From Zygaena filipendulae (Eukaryota; Arthropoda; Insecta; Lepidoptera; Zygaenidae), in NCBI GenBank assembly GCA_907165275.2, contig OU015649.1, forward strand, positions 7,408,001-7,472,000: a stretch of 64,000 nucleotides of DNA, in the 5' to 3' direction. How positions within the stretch are numbered: position 1 is the first letter of the stretch; each line of letters starts with the position of its first letter. The notes under the pieces were generated by a model. It did no database searches, was not told where the DNA came from, and worked only from the letters and a program-made list of their open reading frames with translations. Positions 47,101 through 60,385 of this stretch are shown here, piece after piece. Position numbers and translations under genes: made by a program.

Positions 47101-50100
47101 TTTCTTTTCAAAAAACTTTCAATTGGCAAACGAAAAAAATTAAACCTAATTGAAAACTTACTGTAACATAATACCAAGTTATTTCTTAAAATTATCACAA
47201 AATTTCTCCTTCTCGCTTTCTCTTCCCCGTCTTTACTAAAGGGCCAGAGCTATAATTATCATTTTGTTACTCGTATTTCTAGAAAAAGGTTTAAAACTAT
47301 ACGCGTGCTTATTTATAGATATGATGAATTGGTTTTATCATTAGTCAGAAGGATCCGGTTCTAGTTTGTGAATGCAATCCGTGACGGCGCGACAGCTCGT
47401 GAGCCTCGTGACGCAGCCGGCGTTCCATGTACCACGGACGTCGCTCGTGCACCAACTTGCCGATCTCCGTCGGTGACGCACACCAGTCAGGCCATCACCG
47501 CTCGCTCGCGGTCCGCCGCCGCGCAAGGTGGCATTACCGAAATCGTCACAAGCAATGAATAGGTAGTTTGGAATTTCCGATCTCTACGCTAAAGTAGCTT
47601 TGTATATTATATGTATACAGACGAAGGCCTTCGTAATCCTATCGCATCAAAAAAAACCTAACCTAACCTAAAAAAATAACCTGCTTTGACACATTTAGTA
47701 GTCTTATGTCTTAGGCTATATTGAACCCATACAGTGTGGAAATAAAATAGTCGGAGGGAAAGTTACCCTTATATCGATTTTCAAACTATTTTGAAATTAG
47801 TACTTATAACTAATATGAGAACGTGTTCATACTAATCTTCTTGTAGACTAGATTGAAAACATTGTAACCGTCACTAGACATTGTTGTGATCAACCTATAC
47901 GGAATTAATTTAAATCATTAGCATGTACCCAAAGATATTTTAAGTATTAAAATATATTTTAAGATATTTTAAGTATTATAAATATCTTTGTAGGTATTAA
48001 GTACCTACTTTTATAACCACCCAAATCTTATTAATTATGCAATTATCAAGTAGAATGTCATTGACAACCGAAATTATAGAGATCACAACCAACATAAGGA
48101 TGAACATCCTTTACAAAGTTAAGACTACTAATGTAGTTATAATAAGTACGTATGTATGTAAGGTAAATGATTATTATTAATTATTATAGGTAATCTATTC
48201 CCAAAAAAATTAGGAGATAAAATTCGACTTTAAGGCTTATCCTGTTATAAAATATCCTGTAGTAAAAACGATGTTTTCTTCTGCATCTTTAACTATAATA
48301 GTTATAGTTGGAGATATTAATGTAAAAACTTTTTACGTAAAACTTTTTAGTAGTAGGTATATCAATCAATGGTTGCAGATGTAGATATTTTCGCAATGAC
48401 CTTATATTTTTTTACTTATAAGTTATAGGTTATTTGTCTCTTTAGTGGGTTTTTCGCCGTTCAGGTTTGATATTATCGATAAACGATAAGTGGGTAAAAC
48501 CTGGTAAGATAGAAAAAAATTAACATAAGTAGGTACCTACCTATATAACATAAAGTATTATGACCTTGGAATCATTTCTGTTTCAACTACAGATTCCAAA
48601 ACAGAATACCAATTGTACAAAAAAAATTAACGGCATATAAAAATATCATGACGACATGAAATCTACGCTTTGACGTATAGGTCTTTTCCTTTCAAAGAAC
48701 AATTGAGGCTGCTGGAAACCGGTTCTATGACCTTTGTGAATATTTTACAAGCGATCGTGACTTGTTGTATAAATGCTAAATTATTATCAACGGCTATGTA
48801 ACGATGACTTTTATTTGCTTTCGAGAAACGCGGTGTTATTTAGATACACTGTTCGGGATATAGTATAATCTATAGCCTACATAAAACATGAAATAATTTA
48901 TTAGAATTAAGTAAAAGTCCAGGAGCCAACTGGCCAGCAATAGAAGTTATTGGTCTATGACTGATTAAACATTATTATTAAATCGAAAACAGTTGAATTA
49001 TTTGTCAATACAGTATAGCTAACATTTTACCATAAGTTTTAACTGTTATAGGAACAGTAGGTATTGTTTTAGTAAGTAGTCGGTAGTAAGAATGTTATCA
49101 ATGTGCAAATTCCCTAAATACTTAAATCAAATCAGAAATTCAGTGACACTAGATAATGAGCACTCTTGCTTTCACAATAATTTCGAATATCCATTAATGT
49201 AGAGTCGTTTTAAGATTAAGGCATTGTTTTTATGTAGGTACCTACTTTGAGTTAATGTTTGATTTTGAATTATATAATACAGAGACCTCTATATCATTTA
49301 GAATTTCTATTAAAGGTAGTTCTGTCTGTAAATATAAAATATTCAAACTGTAAAAAAATACCGTCCAGCCGTAACGGCTAGCACCCTACACAAAAGCATA
49401 GTCAACACTGCAACACGCCCATAAAACAATAGTCCCAATAGAAGTCGCCCCAATTGTTTGGAGCTACTTTTAACAAATACGGGTCCAAAATTTGAAAAGC
49501 TAATTTTGTTGCATTTTATTGCTTTGAAATAGGATCAGAGGCCATTAGGATTTTTTGTCTTTTATTAGGGTGTCGTCCGAAGGCAACGCGGCAAAAGACA
49601 AAGCTCACAGGAATCACTCGCATAAACAATCTTTGTCGGCTTCTTCGCTCGTTTACGACCGACGGACGGAGGCGACGACGACGTCGCATCGGACGCGGCG
49701 GACGGCACAAGTGATCGCTGCAGCCAACATGTGCACAAACGACCAACGGCACATCGTAAAGTCGCACTCGGACGCGGGACGCCAGTATTGTATAGCAGTA
49801 TAGCAGTAGTATTTTAACCTTACGTCGATATTAGTTCATGGGAGTTTCGATCTTACACACCTCAATATGTTTGCGTTTTACTAGATCATCTAATGTTTAG
49901 TTATTTAGCTGTCCCTTTTCGTGGCACTTTCTACAGTAGTATTAGGTACTACTATTACTAACTAAGCGCTTGATAAAAATAATAAACTGGAGCTAAATGA
50001 AACGTTTTCTATAAGAAACGAGAAAGATTTAGATCCAAGTCTCAAAAGTAGTTGCTTAAGTATTTAAATCTGAAGAAATATAATTAATGAAGAACTTAAA

Positions 50101-51539
50101 AAAGGGAAGAAGAAAAAAAGGTGAGAAGGCAAGGGTAGCGTCAGCAATAAAATATAGAAATGTAACAAATGATTCAACTGCCCGAAATATGGCTCACATT
50201 AAAATGCACGTTAATGGGAACAAGTTGTAACCCTTTCTTTATATTTCACATATTATTGTTTTGCTCCTGGGTCAATGTGTTCTTTACAACTGAAAAAACT
50301 TTATTAATCAATTAATTAAATGTCTGCATGGTCATTGTCACTAAACAAATATGTAAATGAAGTCGTAACTAACAAAGCGTTGATTTATTGGTCCTGATTT
50401 GAAAGAACGCCCAAGATGAATTTTGCGCACCATGTTTTTGGACTATTTGCTTTCTATTAGACAATACAAATGTCATCTTTTGATAATAATATACAACGTT
50501 TTTTTATCTTTAATCTTGTCGCGTTTATATTTATTTGAATTGTAGACAAGTTATAAGCGGAAGAATTTCATAATATAATTTTGTTGAAAACGTTTGCTTG
50601 ATTTTATTATAGTCATACAAGCAACGCGTTCCTGCTTCACACGGGTAGAATTACATAATACCATTTATAAATGCATATTATATAAGACCATTTAGTCTTA
50701 ATGTGAGTCAAAGTCAACGTTAGAAGATATACATGCTACGCGTATACCTAACGCGTATATCAGCGCGGTATTTTCCGTGGGTCTGATTTACTACATTTTT
50801 TAATGTACCTAGTAGGCACCTATACCTATCTTGATCTTAAATATGCGTAGGTATCTACATATATACTATGCGAAATTTTCATTAAATATTCATGAACTTG
50901 AACCATCGCATTGAATTAATTGCGCATTGATTTGTGAACCGATTTCCACATGTGACCAAAATAATATTATAATAAAATACGCCGAAATAAGGACTCACTC
51001 TCTTCTCAGTTTTTGTTTGGATGGTTGAAATACGACTTCACACTCGAACTGTACTCAATTGGAACCAGGACAAAACATAATTTCGATATTTGTATTATGT
51101 TGTTTATTTAAACAACCGTAAAATGTTATCGTAGAGGATGTGGTTTAATTGATACGGATAATTTTATACAGTAACTTTAAAATTAGAAAATGTTATTTAA
51201 CATAGGTAGGTACTTGATACTAACACACCTATTACCTACATTCTCCAACTTGTTCATACTCCAGGTGGGTTGGAAAACCCTCGTCATGTAGCGGTTCTGT
51301 GACCGCCCGCAAGCTCTTGAACGTATGGTGAAATGTAATAAACTCAGTATCCCCGATATCATCCTGGAACGAAGAGTTTTAGCGGCGGTTTAGTGAAACC
51401 GGGGGGGAAATAGCAAATACAGATATTAAGTAATTTATACTGAGATAGTATAGGGGGGCATCCATTAATTACGTGAGGCCTTCAAATTACGTGAGGCGTT
51501 TTACACAAAATAGAATTGAGAACAGTTATAGTCGAATTG
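44110..51539. other. Gene desert with GC-rich islands
   Basis: No supported exon in 7.4 kb. Repeat-free GC-rich islands lie at 44645-44780 (GGCGGGGCCCGGGGCCGCGC), 45285-45345, 45475-45610 (a 60-codon frame with GVPLERLKELGVPDGAA but no ATG), 46520-46635, 47365-47545 and 49560-49790. Each has short open frames on both strands, as GC-rich DNA does, but none shows a domain or paired splice sites. 47930-47990 holds a duplicated AAGATATTTTAAGTATTA. Position upstream of Bgb makes enhancers a reasonable guess. Confidence 0.4.
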
Positions 51540-53010
51540 AGAACCTCCTCCTTTTTGAAGTCAGTTAAAAAGAAATGATAATGTGTATGAGTAACATATC
51601 GCAACCTTATTACAAGTTATAACCTCACACCTTTCCACACATAATATTATCCTTATATATCATAAAACAAAGTCCTGTCTATCGGTCTGTCTGTCTGTTT
51701 GCGATAAACTCAAAAACTTTTCACCCATAGAGTGATTCATAAAGGAAGGTTTAAATATATATAAGATGTGGCAAAATTTGCTGCAAATATTAACAGGGCT
51801 GAAAGTATACGTTAAAATAAACAGGATAAGCGAAAAAATTATAACATAATGTGTTCGGTACTTTTTCAGAATATGGGGAAAATAAATTCATTGAAAAAAC
51901 ATTACAACTATATTCATTAAGTACACGTACATCAATACACGTAGCTCACTAATTCACTTATAAAGGCACACGCCACGCACACAGCGAGCGATGCATCATG
52001 GACCATGGTCAGCTCGATCAAGCGACGATGTAGGTCATTGATCTAAGATACCAGCGTATGGCAATGTGTGTGTGCGATTGAGCAGTGAGCGCCTTCACAG
52101 GTTGTTTGATTTATTTATTTTGTTTGAAAAAATTTTTATTTTATTTTACGAACATGTTTATAAGTTATAACGGTGTATACTTTTAACCCTTTAAATAATA
52201 TTTGCAGCTAATTTTGCCACACCTTATACATATTATAATAATTTGTCAAGGTTTTATAGATACAATAATTGTTGGAAATGTCGGAAAAAGTCTATCCTCC
52301 TTGGGAAAAGTACTTCGTTACGCTTTGACACTTTAACTAGGTACTCAACCGATCGTCATGAAAATTTGCATACACGTTATCAGGAGTAGAGAGGGACATA
52401 GAGTACTTTTAACCATCTGTGATTGTCTGTGGAACCACAGAATTCATGGTTTTAAAAATCATATTACCATTCATATTGATACCGCTGATTGTACTCCACA
52501 GTATAGAACTGGCATTGAGTTACTATTACTACGCTAGTAATATTAGTTCAATGAGAACTGGACCCATATTCACTATGACCAACAGCATTCCTTGTCCATA
52601 ACGCGCGTCCCAAAAACGCATTTCCAAACGTTCTAGTTGCCAAAATTTTAGAAATTATTATTCTTTATGCCATAAGAGACGTCGTAAATATTTTTTTTGT
52701 AGTTAAACTTCTTTGATTATCTTAAGGCGGCGTGTTATGGTCATAGTGAATAAGGGCCCAGATTGGATTTGGTCTGCCAAGTTAGACTATGAGAATAGTA
52801 GATACTGAATGGAATAGACGGAACTTAGCCCGGTGCTTTGCCGTGCGCCTCGATTGTGTTACATGAAAATGCCTGTAGTACCAAATCATTATTCCCACTG
52901 ACATGAAACTTTGGTGGGTGGTTCTACGTGCGTCCGCGAAGATTCCGATGTAAAGAGTTCTTGCAGGAATTTCGAAACTTACGCGGGGGAACCGTCGGCA
53001 CCAACTATAG
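51540..53010. repeat. Mixed SINE-like repeat fragments
   Basis: Fragments: 51543-51565 (complement of the ACCGACTTCC end), 51665-51760 (TCTGTCTGTCTGTTTGCGAT type), 52315-52415 (ACTCAACCGATCGTCATG type) and 52900-53005 (AGATTCCGATG ... GGGGAACCGTCGG). Between them, 51900-52300 and 52420-52890 hold nothing recognisable; the 60-codon frame at 52419 is featureless. Confidence 0.5.
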
Positions 53011-53375
53011 TTGATAATAAAACGTTTAATTTATATTTAAATAACTAATTAATTATATAAGTTAAATATTTATAAAAATGTGGTGATATATAATTTTATG
53101 ATCCAATGTGCATATTCTCACGCCATAATATCCCACGCCCACTATTTTTGTTATCAGCTGGTTCACATAGAATAAACCAAAGCATTGATAATAACGATGT
53201 TTTTAATTTAAAAAATATAATCGTGTGGGTAAATGTAAAATGCATTTTATATTTTATTATTTAAAAAATAATAGATGTACGATGTACTTCAACTATAATT
53301 TTCAGTTTCAATAAATACTAGATTACCTACTGTAGGTATATAGGTTATTGTTAATATTAATAGCACAATTTAGCA
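53011..53375. other. Gene-free AT-rich stretch
   Basis: Nothing recognised. Confidence 0.4.
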
Positions 53376-53600
53376 AGAGGGGTCGTGGAAGATCGTCATC
53401 CCGATGAACTGACATGGTGAAGGAGGCCATCAAGTCCACCACCCAGGCGTATATCTATATGCGTCAGACGGAGAATAGAGCTGCCTGGAGAGCCCTGGTG
53501 AAACGTGTCGTCCTAAATAGTTACGACCGTCACTCCTCAGTCATCAGGAAACGACTAAAAAGAATAAGAAAAAGAATAATTAAGAACAAGTAAGGTACAG
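53376..53600 (+). pseudogene. Tail of a non-LTR retrotransposon pol
   Basis: One plus-strand frame reads, after an internal stop, TDMVKEAIKS..., then RQTENRAAWRALVKRVV and a basic end RKRLKRIRKRIIKNK. This resembles the RGRP...DD...A.DR..W+.L ending of many endonuclease/RT proteins. Only this C-terminal scrap remains and it has a stop. Confidence 0.5.
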
Positions 53601-53929
53601 TAATCATCAAAAATATAGGTACGTATGTAAACACTTTTGTCATTCGTTCGTTAAACTTTGTTATTATTGAAATAATCAAAGCCGTGAAAGGATCTCCTTT
53701 AATGTCTTTGGCAATAACATTCAATACTGTCAAAAGTGACTAGGTAGGTAGGTACATAATTCTGATGCTGACCGTACATCTTTAAAAAGTAATACCTACC
53801 TACCTAGTTAATTTTTTAAATCTGTAAAACTACGTAGGGTATTGCTGTAGGTAGGTACTCTAGAAACATGAAGATTCTCCACAAAGCTTCCGTTTGTAAG
53901 TCACGTGTGTTTTGTAATCACTACATCAC
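53601..53929. other. Gene-free stretch
   Basis: The phrase TCTCCTTTAATGTCTTTGG at about 53693 also occurs near 27937 beside the mariner fossil, so a dispersed repeat is present. Otherwise CCTA tracts only. Confidence 0.4.
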
Positions 53930-54505
53930 TCACTACATATTATAAAACAAAGACATCCGTTGCGTCTGTCTGTCTGTTCGTGATAAACTCAGAACTAGGT
54001 AGGTAGTAGATAGTCAACGGATTTTCATGCGGTTTTCACCAATAGATAGCGTGATGTGATTAATGAGGAAGGTTTGTGTAGTATATCAATTGTTAAGGTG
54101 TTGTATAAATTGATTGAAATATATCTAACAATAATAATGTTTGGAAGTGATTACCTCACAAACAGTTAGTCAATTTAAAAATACTGACATTTAAATAGTA
54201 AAGCATAAATATTTAAGGAACGGGAGAACAGAAAGCAATAATGAACTGAAACACAAGTGTATAGACCTATCTATATATATCTATGCATCAGCGAAAGCTG
54301 CTAGACCAGAAATAAATAATAATAATAAAGTGTCGGAAGAAGTGCATTGAATTTTGCATATTATACATAATATACTATAGGACACGCTGTCAGGGTAGGT
54401 GCAGAGAAAGACATACTGGGGTACTATTTGTCCTGGACTTCCTGCAGTAACTCCGAAATTAACCCGGGTGAAACCGCGGGGAATAGCTAGTAGGGAATAA
54501 AATGA
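53930..54505. repeat. Two SINE-like repeats
   Basis: 53940-54060 (TCTGTCTGTCTGTTCGTGAT ... TTTTCATGCGGTTTTCACC) and 54340-54500 (ends GGGTGAAACCGCGGGGAATA). The minus-strand frame 54281-54511 is repeat sequence. Confidence 0.65.
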
Positions 54506-54743
54506 AGTCAAATATCTACCTACTTATCAGTAGGTAAAATTATCAATTTTTACTAGACGTCGTTGAGTGATTTGCTTGACACAGAGCTAGGGTGGCGTGT
54601 GCGCGTGCCCGACACGCCGCGCGAAAAGCTCGGGACTTTCCAAGATCAAACACCACTTGCCGATGACACGTGGCCATCGTTTGAATTGCAGAAAATACGT
54701 GACATTAATGCAGCATGAAGTATTTTTAAATAATACCTATGCA
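54506..54743. other. Short gene-free stretch
   Basis: A GC-rich patch at 54590-54640 (GTGCGCGTGCCCGACACG). Nothing else. Confidence 0.35.
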
Positions 54744-55351
54744 TAATAGTACATTGTTATCCTAGGGGTGAAAGTAACTTATTCCCGAGACGGGGTTTGG
54801 CGCCCGAGCGTAGCGAGGGCGCCAATAGATCGAGGGACTAAATAAGTCTTTCTCCCGAGGATAACACTGTGCTTTTCATTACGAATGCAAGGAAAGTCAA
54901 CATAAAAATAGGAATTAGCTAAAGAAAAAATGAGTGAAGATCGGATAGTCGCTTGACACTTTCCCACCTATTTCTTTTTCTTTGGCCGGCTAGCTATTCA
55001 GCCAGTATTTTTTATTTACATTGTGGCGACCTAAAAAAAATATTTTCTTTAATTATTAAGTATTAATTAAAGAAAATAAAAAAATATAAATAGGAATTAG
55101 CTTAAGAAAAAATGAGTGAATTTTATTTTAATTAATACCTACTTAAACTTTACGTTATTTCAATTTTACATCGCGCTGGCTGTATAGAAAGTTGAAACAT
55201 GGTTCAATAGAAATGTGAAAATAGACCTAGTTTTTTTTTAATAATTTGACAGTTGTCAGTTGAAAGCGATTCTCCCTAGGGCTGAAAAGGGCTACTTTCA
55301 ACCCGCTTCTCAGGCAACTTCAGACCTACTTTCCGAGCATGAGTAATGAAA
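54744..55351 (+). repeat. Dispersed ~600-bp repeat, copy B (uninterrupted)
   Basis: Full-length relative of the repeat split at 2535. Starts TAATAGTACATTGTTATCC, ends GAGCATGAGTAATGAAA. Compared with copy A it has 21 extra bases, CGCCCGAGCGTAGCGAGGGC plus G, which fold around GAGCGTAGC. It shows the pre-insertion state of the LTR target (TTTTCATTACGAATGC). Confidence 0.85.
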
Positions 55352-56640
55352 AATACTTTTTTTTCGATTTATTAGTCGATTCCCCACGGTTTCACTCACG
55401 TTGAATTCGGAACTCGCGTGGACTGCTACCACTGGCTACCACTATCGGAAAAGTGGTCCGACACGCACTTGGCCAGTTTTATTTGCTATTACAAATACAA
55501 GCTTTCTTAAACCTGTATATAATGTTCGTAGGTAAAATGGTTATAGATTAGGTATACGTGTTTAAGTTTAAAATACCTTACCTACTAGGTAGGTATAACC
55601 TGTACTAAAAATTTTATAGGTAGATAATAATATAACCTTTATTTTTTAATTCATCACCACATAATATTATAATAAAACAAAGTTCTCCGTCGCGTCCGTT
55701 TGCCTGTTCGCGATAAACTCAAAAACTACTTAGGTAGGCAATTGATTTTTATGCGATTTTCACCAATAAATACAGTGGAAGGTTTATAGGTACCTACAGT
55801 TAATCCTACTAAAATTATAAGTGTGAAAGTGTGGATGTTTGGATGTTTGTTACTCAATCACGCAAAAATGGCTGAACGGATTTGGATGAAATGTAGTATG
55901 CACGTTGTCAGGGGTAGGTAGGTATTTTATACCTACGTGCAACTTAAATCAAGATCCTTTGGAAACATTTTTTGGTCGCATTAGAGCAATCAACGTCAAC
56001 GTAACGTACAAACTTACATAACACACCGCCCACCGGTAATCTTTTTAGTTGATTGCCTTTTGAGTTCTTCTTTTTTTTCAGTATAGCAGCAGACGCCTTG
56101 GGTAGATGGGCGCACTATGCATGCTGATGTCAGTTAGAGAAAACAGTGGAAAACAGTTAATAAGGACAAATTTGTTAGGTCAGAATATGATCAGATTCAG
56201 AAGTGATTAATTTTGTGATGTAACGTGCAAATCATTTTCGCTTCACAGTTTTTATCTGGCGTGTCTTGGTTTGAAGTGAAATGTCAAACCATTTTTTCCT
56301 ACTCTATAAAACAAATTATGAATCGCATTTAAACATAAGGTTAGCTTGAAATACACACGAATTTTAAGAGTTGGTTTATCAATGCAACAACATGTTAATA
56401 GGTAACTAGCTATTTATTACCTAGAAATTTATTCTATTCTATTTATTACCTATTTCTATGATATTGACTGATTATTATCTAATTGAATAATTTGGAAACG
56501 GTTTGTTTACAAAATTTTCTAATAAAATCAAGCTGATACCTAACTAGTAGGTAGAGGTTACTTTTTATCCCGGAATTCCCGCGATAACTCCAAAATCACC
56601 GCGGGTGAAACCGCGGGGCACAGCTAGTTAATTATAAAAC
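55352..56640. repeat. SINE-like repeat fragments in AT-rich DNA
   Basis: Fragments at 55375-55425, 55680-55790 (GCGTCCGTTTGCCTGTTCGC), 55800-55925 (AATTATAAGTGTGAAAGTG, ATGGCTGAACGGATTTGG) and 56555-56632 (ATCCCGGAATTCCCGCG ... GTGAAACCGCGGGGCACAGC). 55930-56550 holds no gene or named repeat. Confidence 0.6.
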
Positions 56641-58800
56641 GAATGATTTATTTATTTGAATTGAATTGTAAAAAAACTTTATTTGACAAAATGCACCCAT
56701 CATCAGGGTGGTTCCTGAATTCAGAAGTGTTTCGAAACAGCCAAATATCGATCTCTTTTTGAATATCTACTTAACATTGGAATTTTTAAAAAAGCTATAA
56801 GTAGGTAGGTAGGTACAACATTTGTAATTTTTCGCGATATCTAAGTTTTTTATTTTTTTTTTTGTCTACTCTTACTATTTTTAAATATCCATGCAATATT
56901 GCTACTTTCTCATTGCATGTTGTCTTCGTCTATAACTGTGATGTCTTATGCGCGTTTCTTTAGTGATATTAGGTATGTTTCATGCTCTTGTAGTGGTGCA
57001 TGTTGACAATTAATAAATAAAAAAAAATAGATATGAAACTGTTAAACTAACTACGTGCACTGCTAGAACTTACCTAGATTGGCAAGTTTTTTCTTCATAG
57101 TTGGTAGATTAAGTTCTAAACAAAAAACATGAATGGTCGCACCACTTAAACTTTTCCAGATAACCTACTTACTTATTCTATAATAGGGTGATTATCCGTG
57201 CTATAGGTAGATAGAGTTTCTACTGACTTAAATATAGTAAAACTTCAAAAATATGTTAAATCGCTAAGAGAATTGGACCAACGACTTCCACAGTGTTAAG
57301 CGAAGATAGCGAGGTACCTACCTATCATAGATTTCATAATACCTCGCTATCTACGCTATATTTTATGACAAATAACGAACTATTTTCCACTTAAGCCAAA
57401 TTTTTGCACAATACAATGATTGCTTATCAAAATCCTGGGATAAGGCGGTGGTGGCTTTGTGTAACATATCTCTTACTAAATATTGTAACAATGCCAACAC
57501 TTAGGCATATCGAGGAGCGATCTCGTATATTGTCAATGATACTGTAACATACAACCTTGAAAGACCCTTTTCCGCCTGTTGCACTTTCTTTGATACTTAT
57601 ATGTAGGTACGTGTCAGGACTAACAACCTTTCCTATAATGTGGCACTATAATAAAAAAAAAAATATCTTAAAATATTTAACCAAAATGAAAGTAGGTAGG
57701 TACCTACTACCTACCTACTTTGAAGATGGTATAGTCAAACTCTAGCAGAGACTGCCTTGTTCCGTGATGCATTAACTGCAAGAGTGAAAAACACTAGCAG
57801 GAAACTACCTTGTCCTCTGTGTAGGTAATGCATTTAACAAAACTGAAAATAGGACGATAGCCAAACTCTAAAAGAAAAACTAGCACCAAAGAAATTCTTT
57901 ATAATAAAGGCAACACACTCTGAGAGAACAGAAGACTGCTCCGTTTCGAAATACATAATCTAAAATTCAAATTATTCTGATGATTTACCTTGTTTTGTGA
58001 TGCAATTGGAATGTGAAACAGATAACAAAGAACATAACACTAAGTAGGTAGGTACCTACCTATAAGAAGAAGAAAAAGAAAGTTTTAAAATTGGCCAAAG
58101 CCCACTGGACAGTGGGCTATACTCCAACATAGATAATGTTATGGAAGTCATGTCGAACGTCTACAAAGGGATAGATACCATTCAATATCGCAATCTATCG
58201 GATAGATTCGTGTCATAGGTTAAATTATTTTGTTACCTACCATAAAGGACTGCTTGTTGATGATGTCAGAAAAACAGAAATAAGTTGTGCTGTACGATTC
58301 TATGTCTCCTACTAAAATCGTCAGCTCTAAGTTAAAGTAAAAATTTAACAAATATAGGTAGGTAGGTACCTACTTATCCAATAATTGCTTAGACCATCAC
58401 GTAACTATGAAAACTGTATAGTAAGTAGGTAATAGTAGCTTAGCTACTAAACTCAATGATTAAGTTTAAACTCAACGCATGGAAAAGGATACCCGTTTAT
58501 TAAAATTTATTGTGCTCTACAACATAAATAAACCAGTTGGTATACCTATAGGAAGGTACGTGCATACATACATAGGTACGTCCATTAAAGCTAATAAAAG
58601 CAGCTTCCAAGCCCGACAAAAATATCACATTTCAATCAATTTGCCTTATCCTGAGATCCTACTCCCCTTGTTATAATACTCGGTAAGTATATAGCATTCA
58701 TTTATTTCGTTACAAAGGAATAAAAGCTCGTATGTAGCATCTACATAAAACACTCGATATGTCAAAAGAAGATAATAATATCCATCATTATACATTCATG
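56641..58800. other. Gene-free stretch before Bgb
   Basis: AT-rich with many GGTA/CCTA tracts. A hairpin with 13-bp arms AGATAGCGAGGTA / TACCTCGCTATCT lies at 57305-57353. Short frames at 57557 and 58479 lack domains. Confidence 0.4.
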
Positions 58801-59159
58801 TGCTTTGTCGTTTACAGTATTTATTTTGAAACGTGTCGAAGGGGGATACCCTCTTTTCGCTTGAAAGCTCCCAAAAGCGCACGAGGAAGGCGTCGGGCGG
58901 TGCCCCTAAGCTCCCGTTATTGGCGTCTGTCTCCCCTCCAGAGTAAACTCCGCCCCGGTGGCAATACTCCCCGAGTTAAGATGTGAACGCGCGTTTAGTA
59001 ATCGAGGTGACGCAGTGATATACGGACGCGACGTCGTTGTACGGACAAAACGAAGCAAATATCTGAATCATCCGTGACGCTGAGTCAGTGTTGTGCGCAA
59101 GCTAGTGATGGTGGACACTTTCCTTATTTAGTAAACCAATATATCATACAATAATTGTG
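58801..59159 (+). promoter_or_regulatory. Bgb promoter and 5' leader
   Basis: A GC-rich block (58845-59100) directly upstream of the first Bgb exon, unlike the AT-rich flanks. It contains TCAGTG at 59085-59090, an arthropod-type initiator, with GTGGACAC about 26 bp further on that resembles a DPE-like element. If that is the start, the 5' leader is only about 75 nt. Frame 58759-58986 overlaps it but carries no domain. Confidence 0.4.
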
Positions 59160-59333
59160 ATGCACGCAATGGGTGATCCTGCAGCCTTGGCTGGAATGCT
59201 ACCCTTCGACTCAATAGGATTATACGAACAGCCAAAGCCCAGATTCATATTCAAAATGCCTCGTGTGGTTCCCGATCAAAAAGCTAAATTTGAATCCGAT
59301 GATCTCTTTAAAAGACTGAGCAGAGAAAGTGAG
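59160..59333 (+). CDS. Bgb: Bgb coding exon 1
   Basis: 58 codons; donor GAG|GTAAAA. The intron that follows (59334-59820, 487 bp) shows nothing recognisable. Confidence 0.93.
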
Positions 59334-60000
59334 GTAAAATAAATTGATTATAATCCCATTAGGTATAGTGGATAGGTTAAAAATAAATTTGCAACCGTTT
59401 CGTACTTTTGCTTGCTTTTATTAAAAAAAGCGCAGGTAAAAAAACAGGATATTTTAATATGATGATAATGATCGTATTGGTAACCATTGATTCCAAACAA
59501 TAGCTGAATAATAATCTTTTAGACTTTATGAAGCTTAAATAATTTTGAAGATACTAGCTTTAATACAGGCTTGGACCAATTTATTTTATTTATGGCATTT
59601 AAAGTTTGATTTACAGGTAACCCATTCTTCCCAGAAAGAGTTCCCGAACTCAAACTTGATACGCTCTCAAGTCTTTGTTCTAATTTTCTGATGATTTGAG
59701 CGAGGTACAAAATATCTTGAAAGAGTTCACATTTAGGTAGTGTTTATGAATACGGAGTTACTATCATATTTTAGTAATAGTTTGCGAGGACGAACTCTAA
59801 CCCAGCACTGTGTGTGTCAGGTCCGGTACACCGGATACCGCGACCGCCCCCCGGAGGAGCGACAGATGCGGTTCACGAGTGGCTGCCGCGAGGGTCACAC
59901 CGAAATCGCGTTCACAGCCACCGGCACCAACCTTCAGCTCGTTTTCGATCACTCGCCCTATAACAACCGCGGCTGTGACTTTCAGAAGGAAAGTGGAAAG
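59160..60000 (+). CDS. Bgb: CBF-beta homologue (Brother/Big brother), 5' part
   Basis: CBF-beta does not bind DNA; it binds the Runt domain of Runx factors and raises their DNA affinity and stability (family knowledge). Two exons join in frame: 59160-59333 (58 codons, ends RLSRESE) and 59821-60000 (60 codons, VRYTGYRDRP to ESGK), both phase 0. MPRVVPDQKAKFE and GCREGHTEIAFTATGTNLQL are near-identical to the conserved core; the LPFDSIGLYEQPKPRF extension before MPRVV is typical of the insect proteins. ATG at 59160 is chosen because it opens exactly this extension; another ATG three codons later is also possible. The second half of the fold (the NGVC(V)...RGW...LDG.GCLE region) is not found up to 64000, so the gene continues to the right. 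The second exon has D-H-S-P-Y-N-N in the variable loop. Confidence 0.95.
59821..60000 (+). CDS. Bgb: Bgb coding exon 2
   Basis: Acceptor GTGTGTGTCAG, donor AAG|GTAATT. 60 codons with the RDRP.EERQ and TEIAF.ATGTNLQL core strands. Confidence 0.94.
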
Positions 60001-60169
60001 GTAATTACAAAACTTATAACATTTTACTTGGGTAGGTACCTATATTGATCCTCTATCCCACAGACATGGTATACAGTATACACTGTTTTTAATTCTATAT
60101 CTAAGTACCTATATCTATCCGTATTTTCTGCAATCGTTTAATGTCTAATCAGTGATATCTAGTATACTT

Positions 60170-60385
60170 ACGGCCGGATTAAGAAGTAGATAAAGATTTT
60201 AAAAACAACTGCCGCACTCAGAGATGTTCATTAAATTAATGCTAAATGGCATTTAACTAATTAAGTTAAATTTTTTTAAATGCTAACTAACATTAATTTA
60301 ATTAACGTCTCCAAGTCGGGGCAGTTAGGTTTTTAAAATCTTTACTTAAAATTAAGTAATCATTAAAACGACTAAGTGCGGCCGT
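60170..60385. mobile_element. 216-bp foldback element in Bgb intron 2
   Basis: Ends ACGGCCG inverted, then long imperfect arms sharing AAAGATTTTAAAAAC, AACTGCC and TTAAATTAATG on opposite strands. Arms of roughly 95-105 bp meet at ATTTAACTAATTAAG. No frame; target duplication not resolved. Confidence 0.65.

Noticed and set aside
59740..60048. 102-codon frame across Bgb exon 2
   Set aside because: Only 59821-60000 is coding; the rest is intron read-through on both sides of good splice sites.
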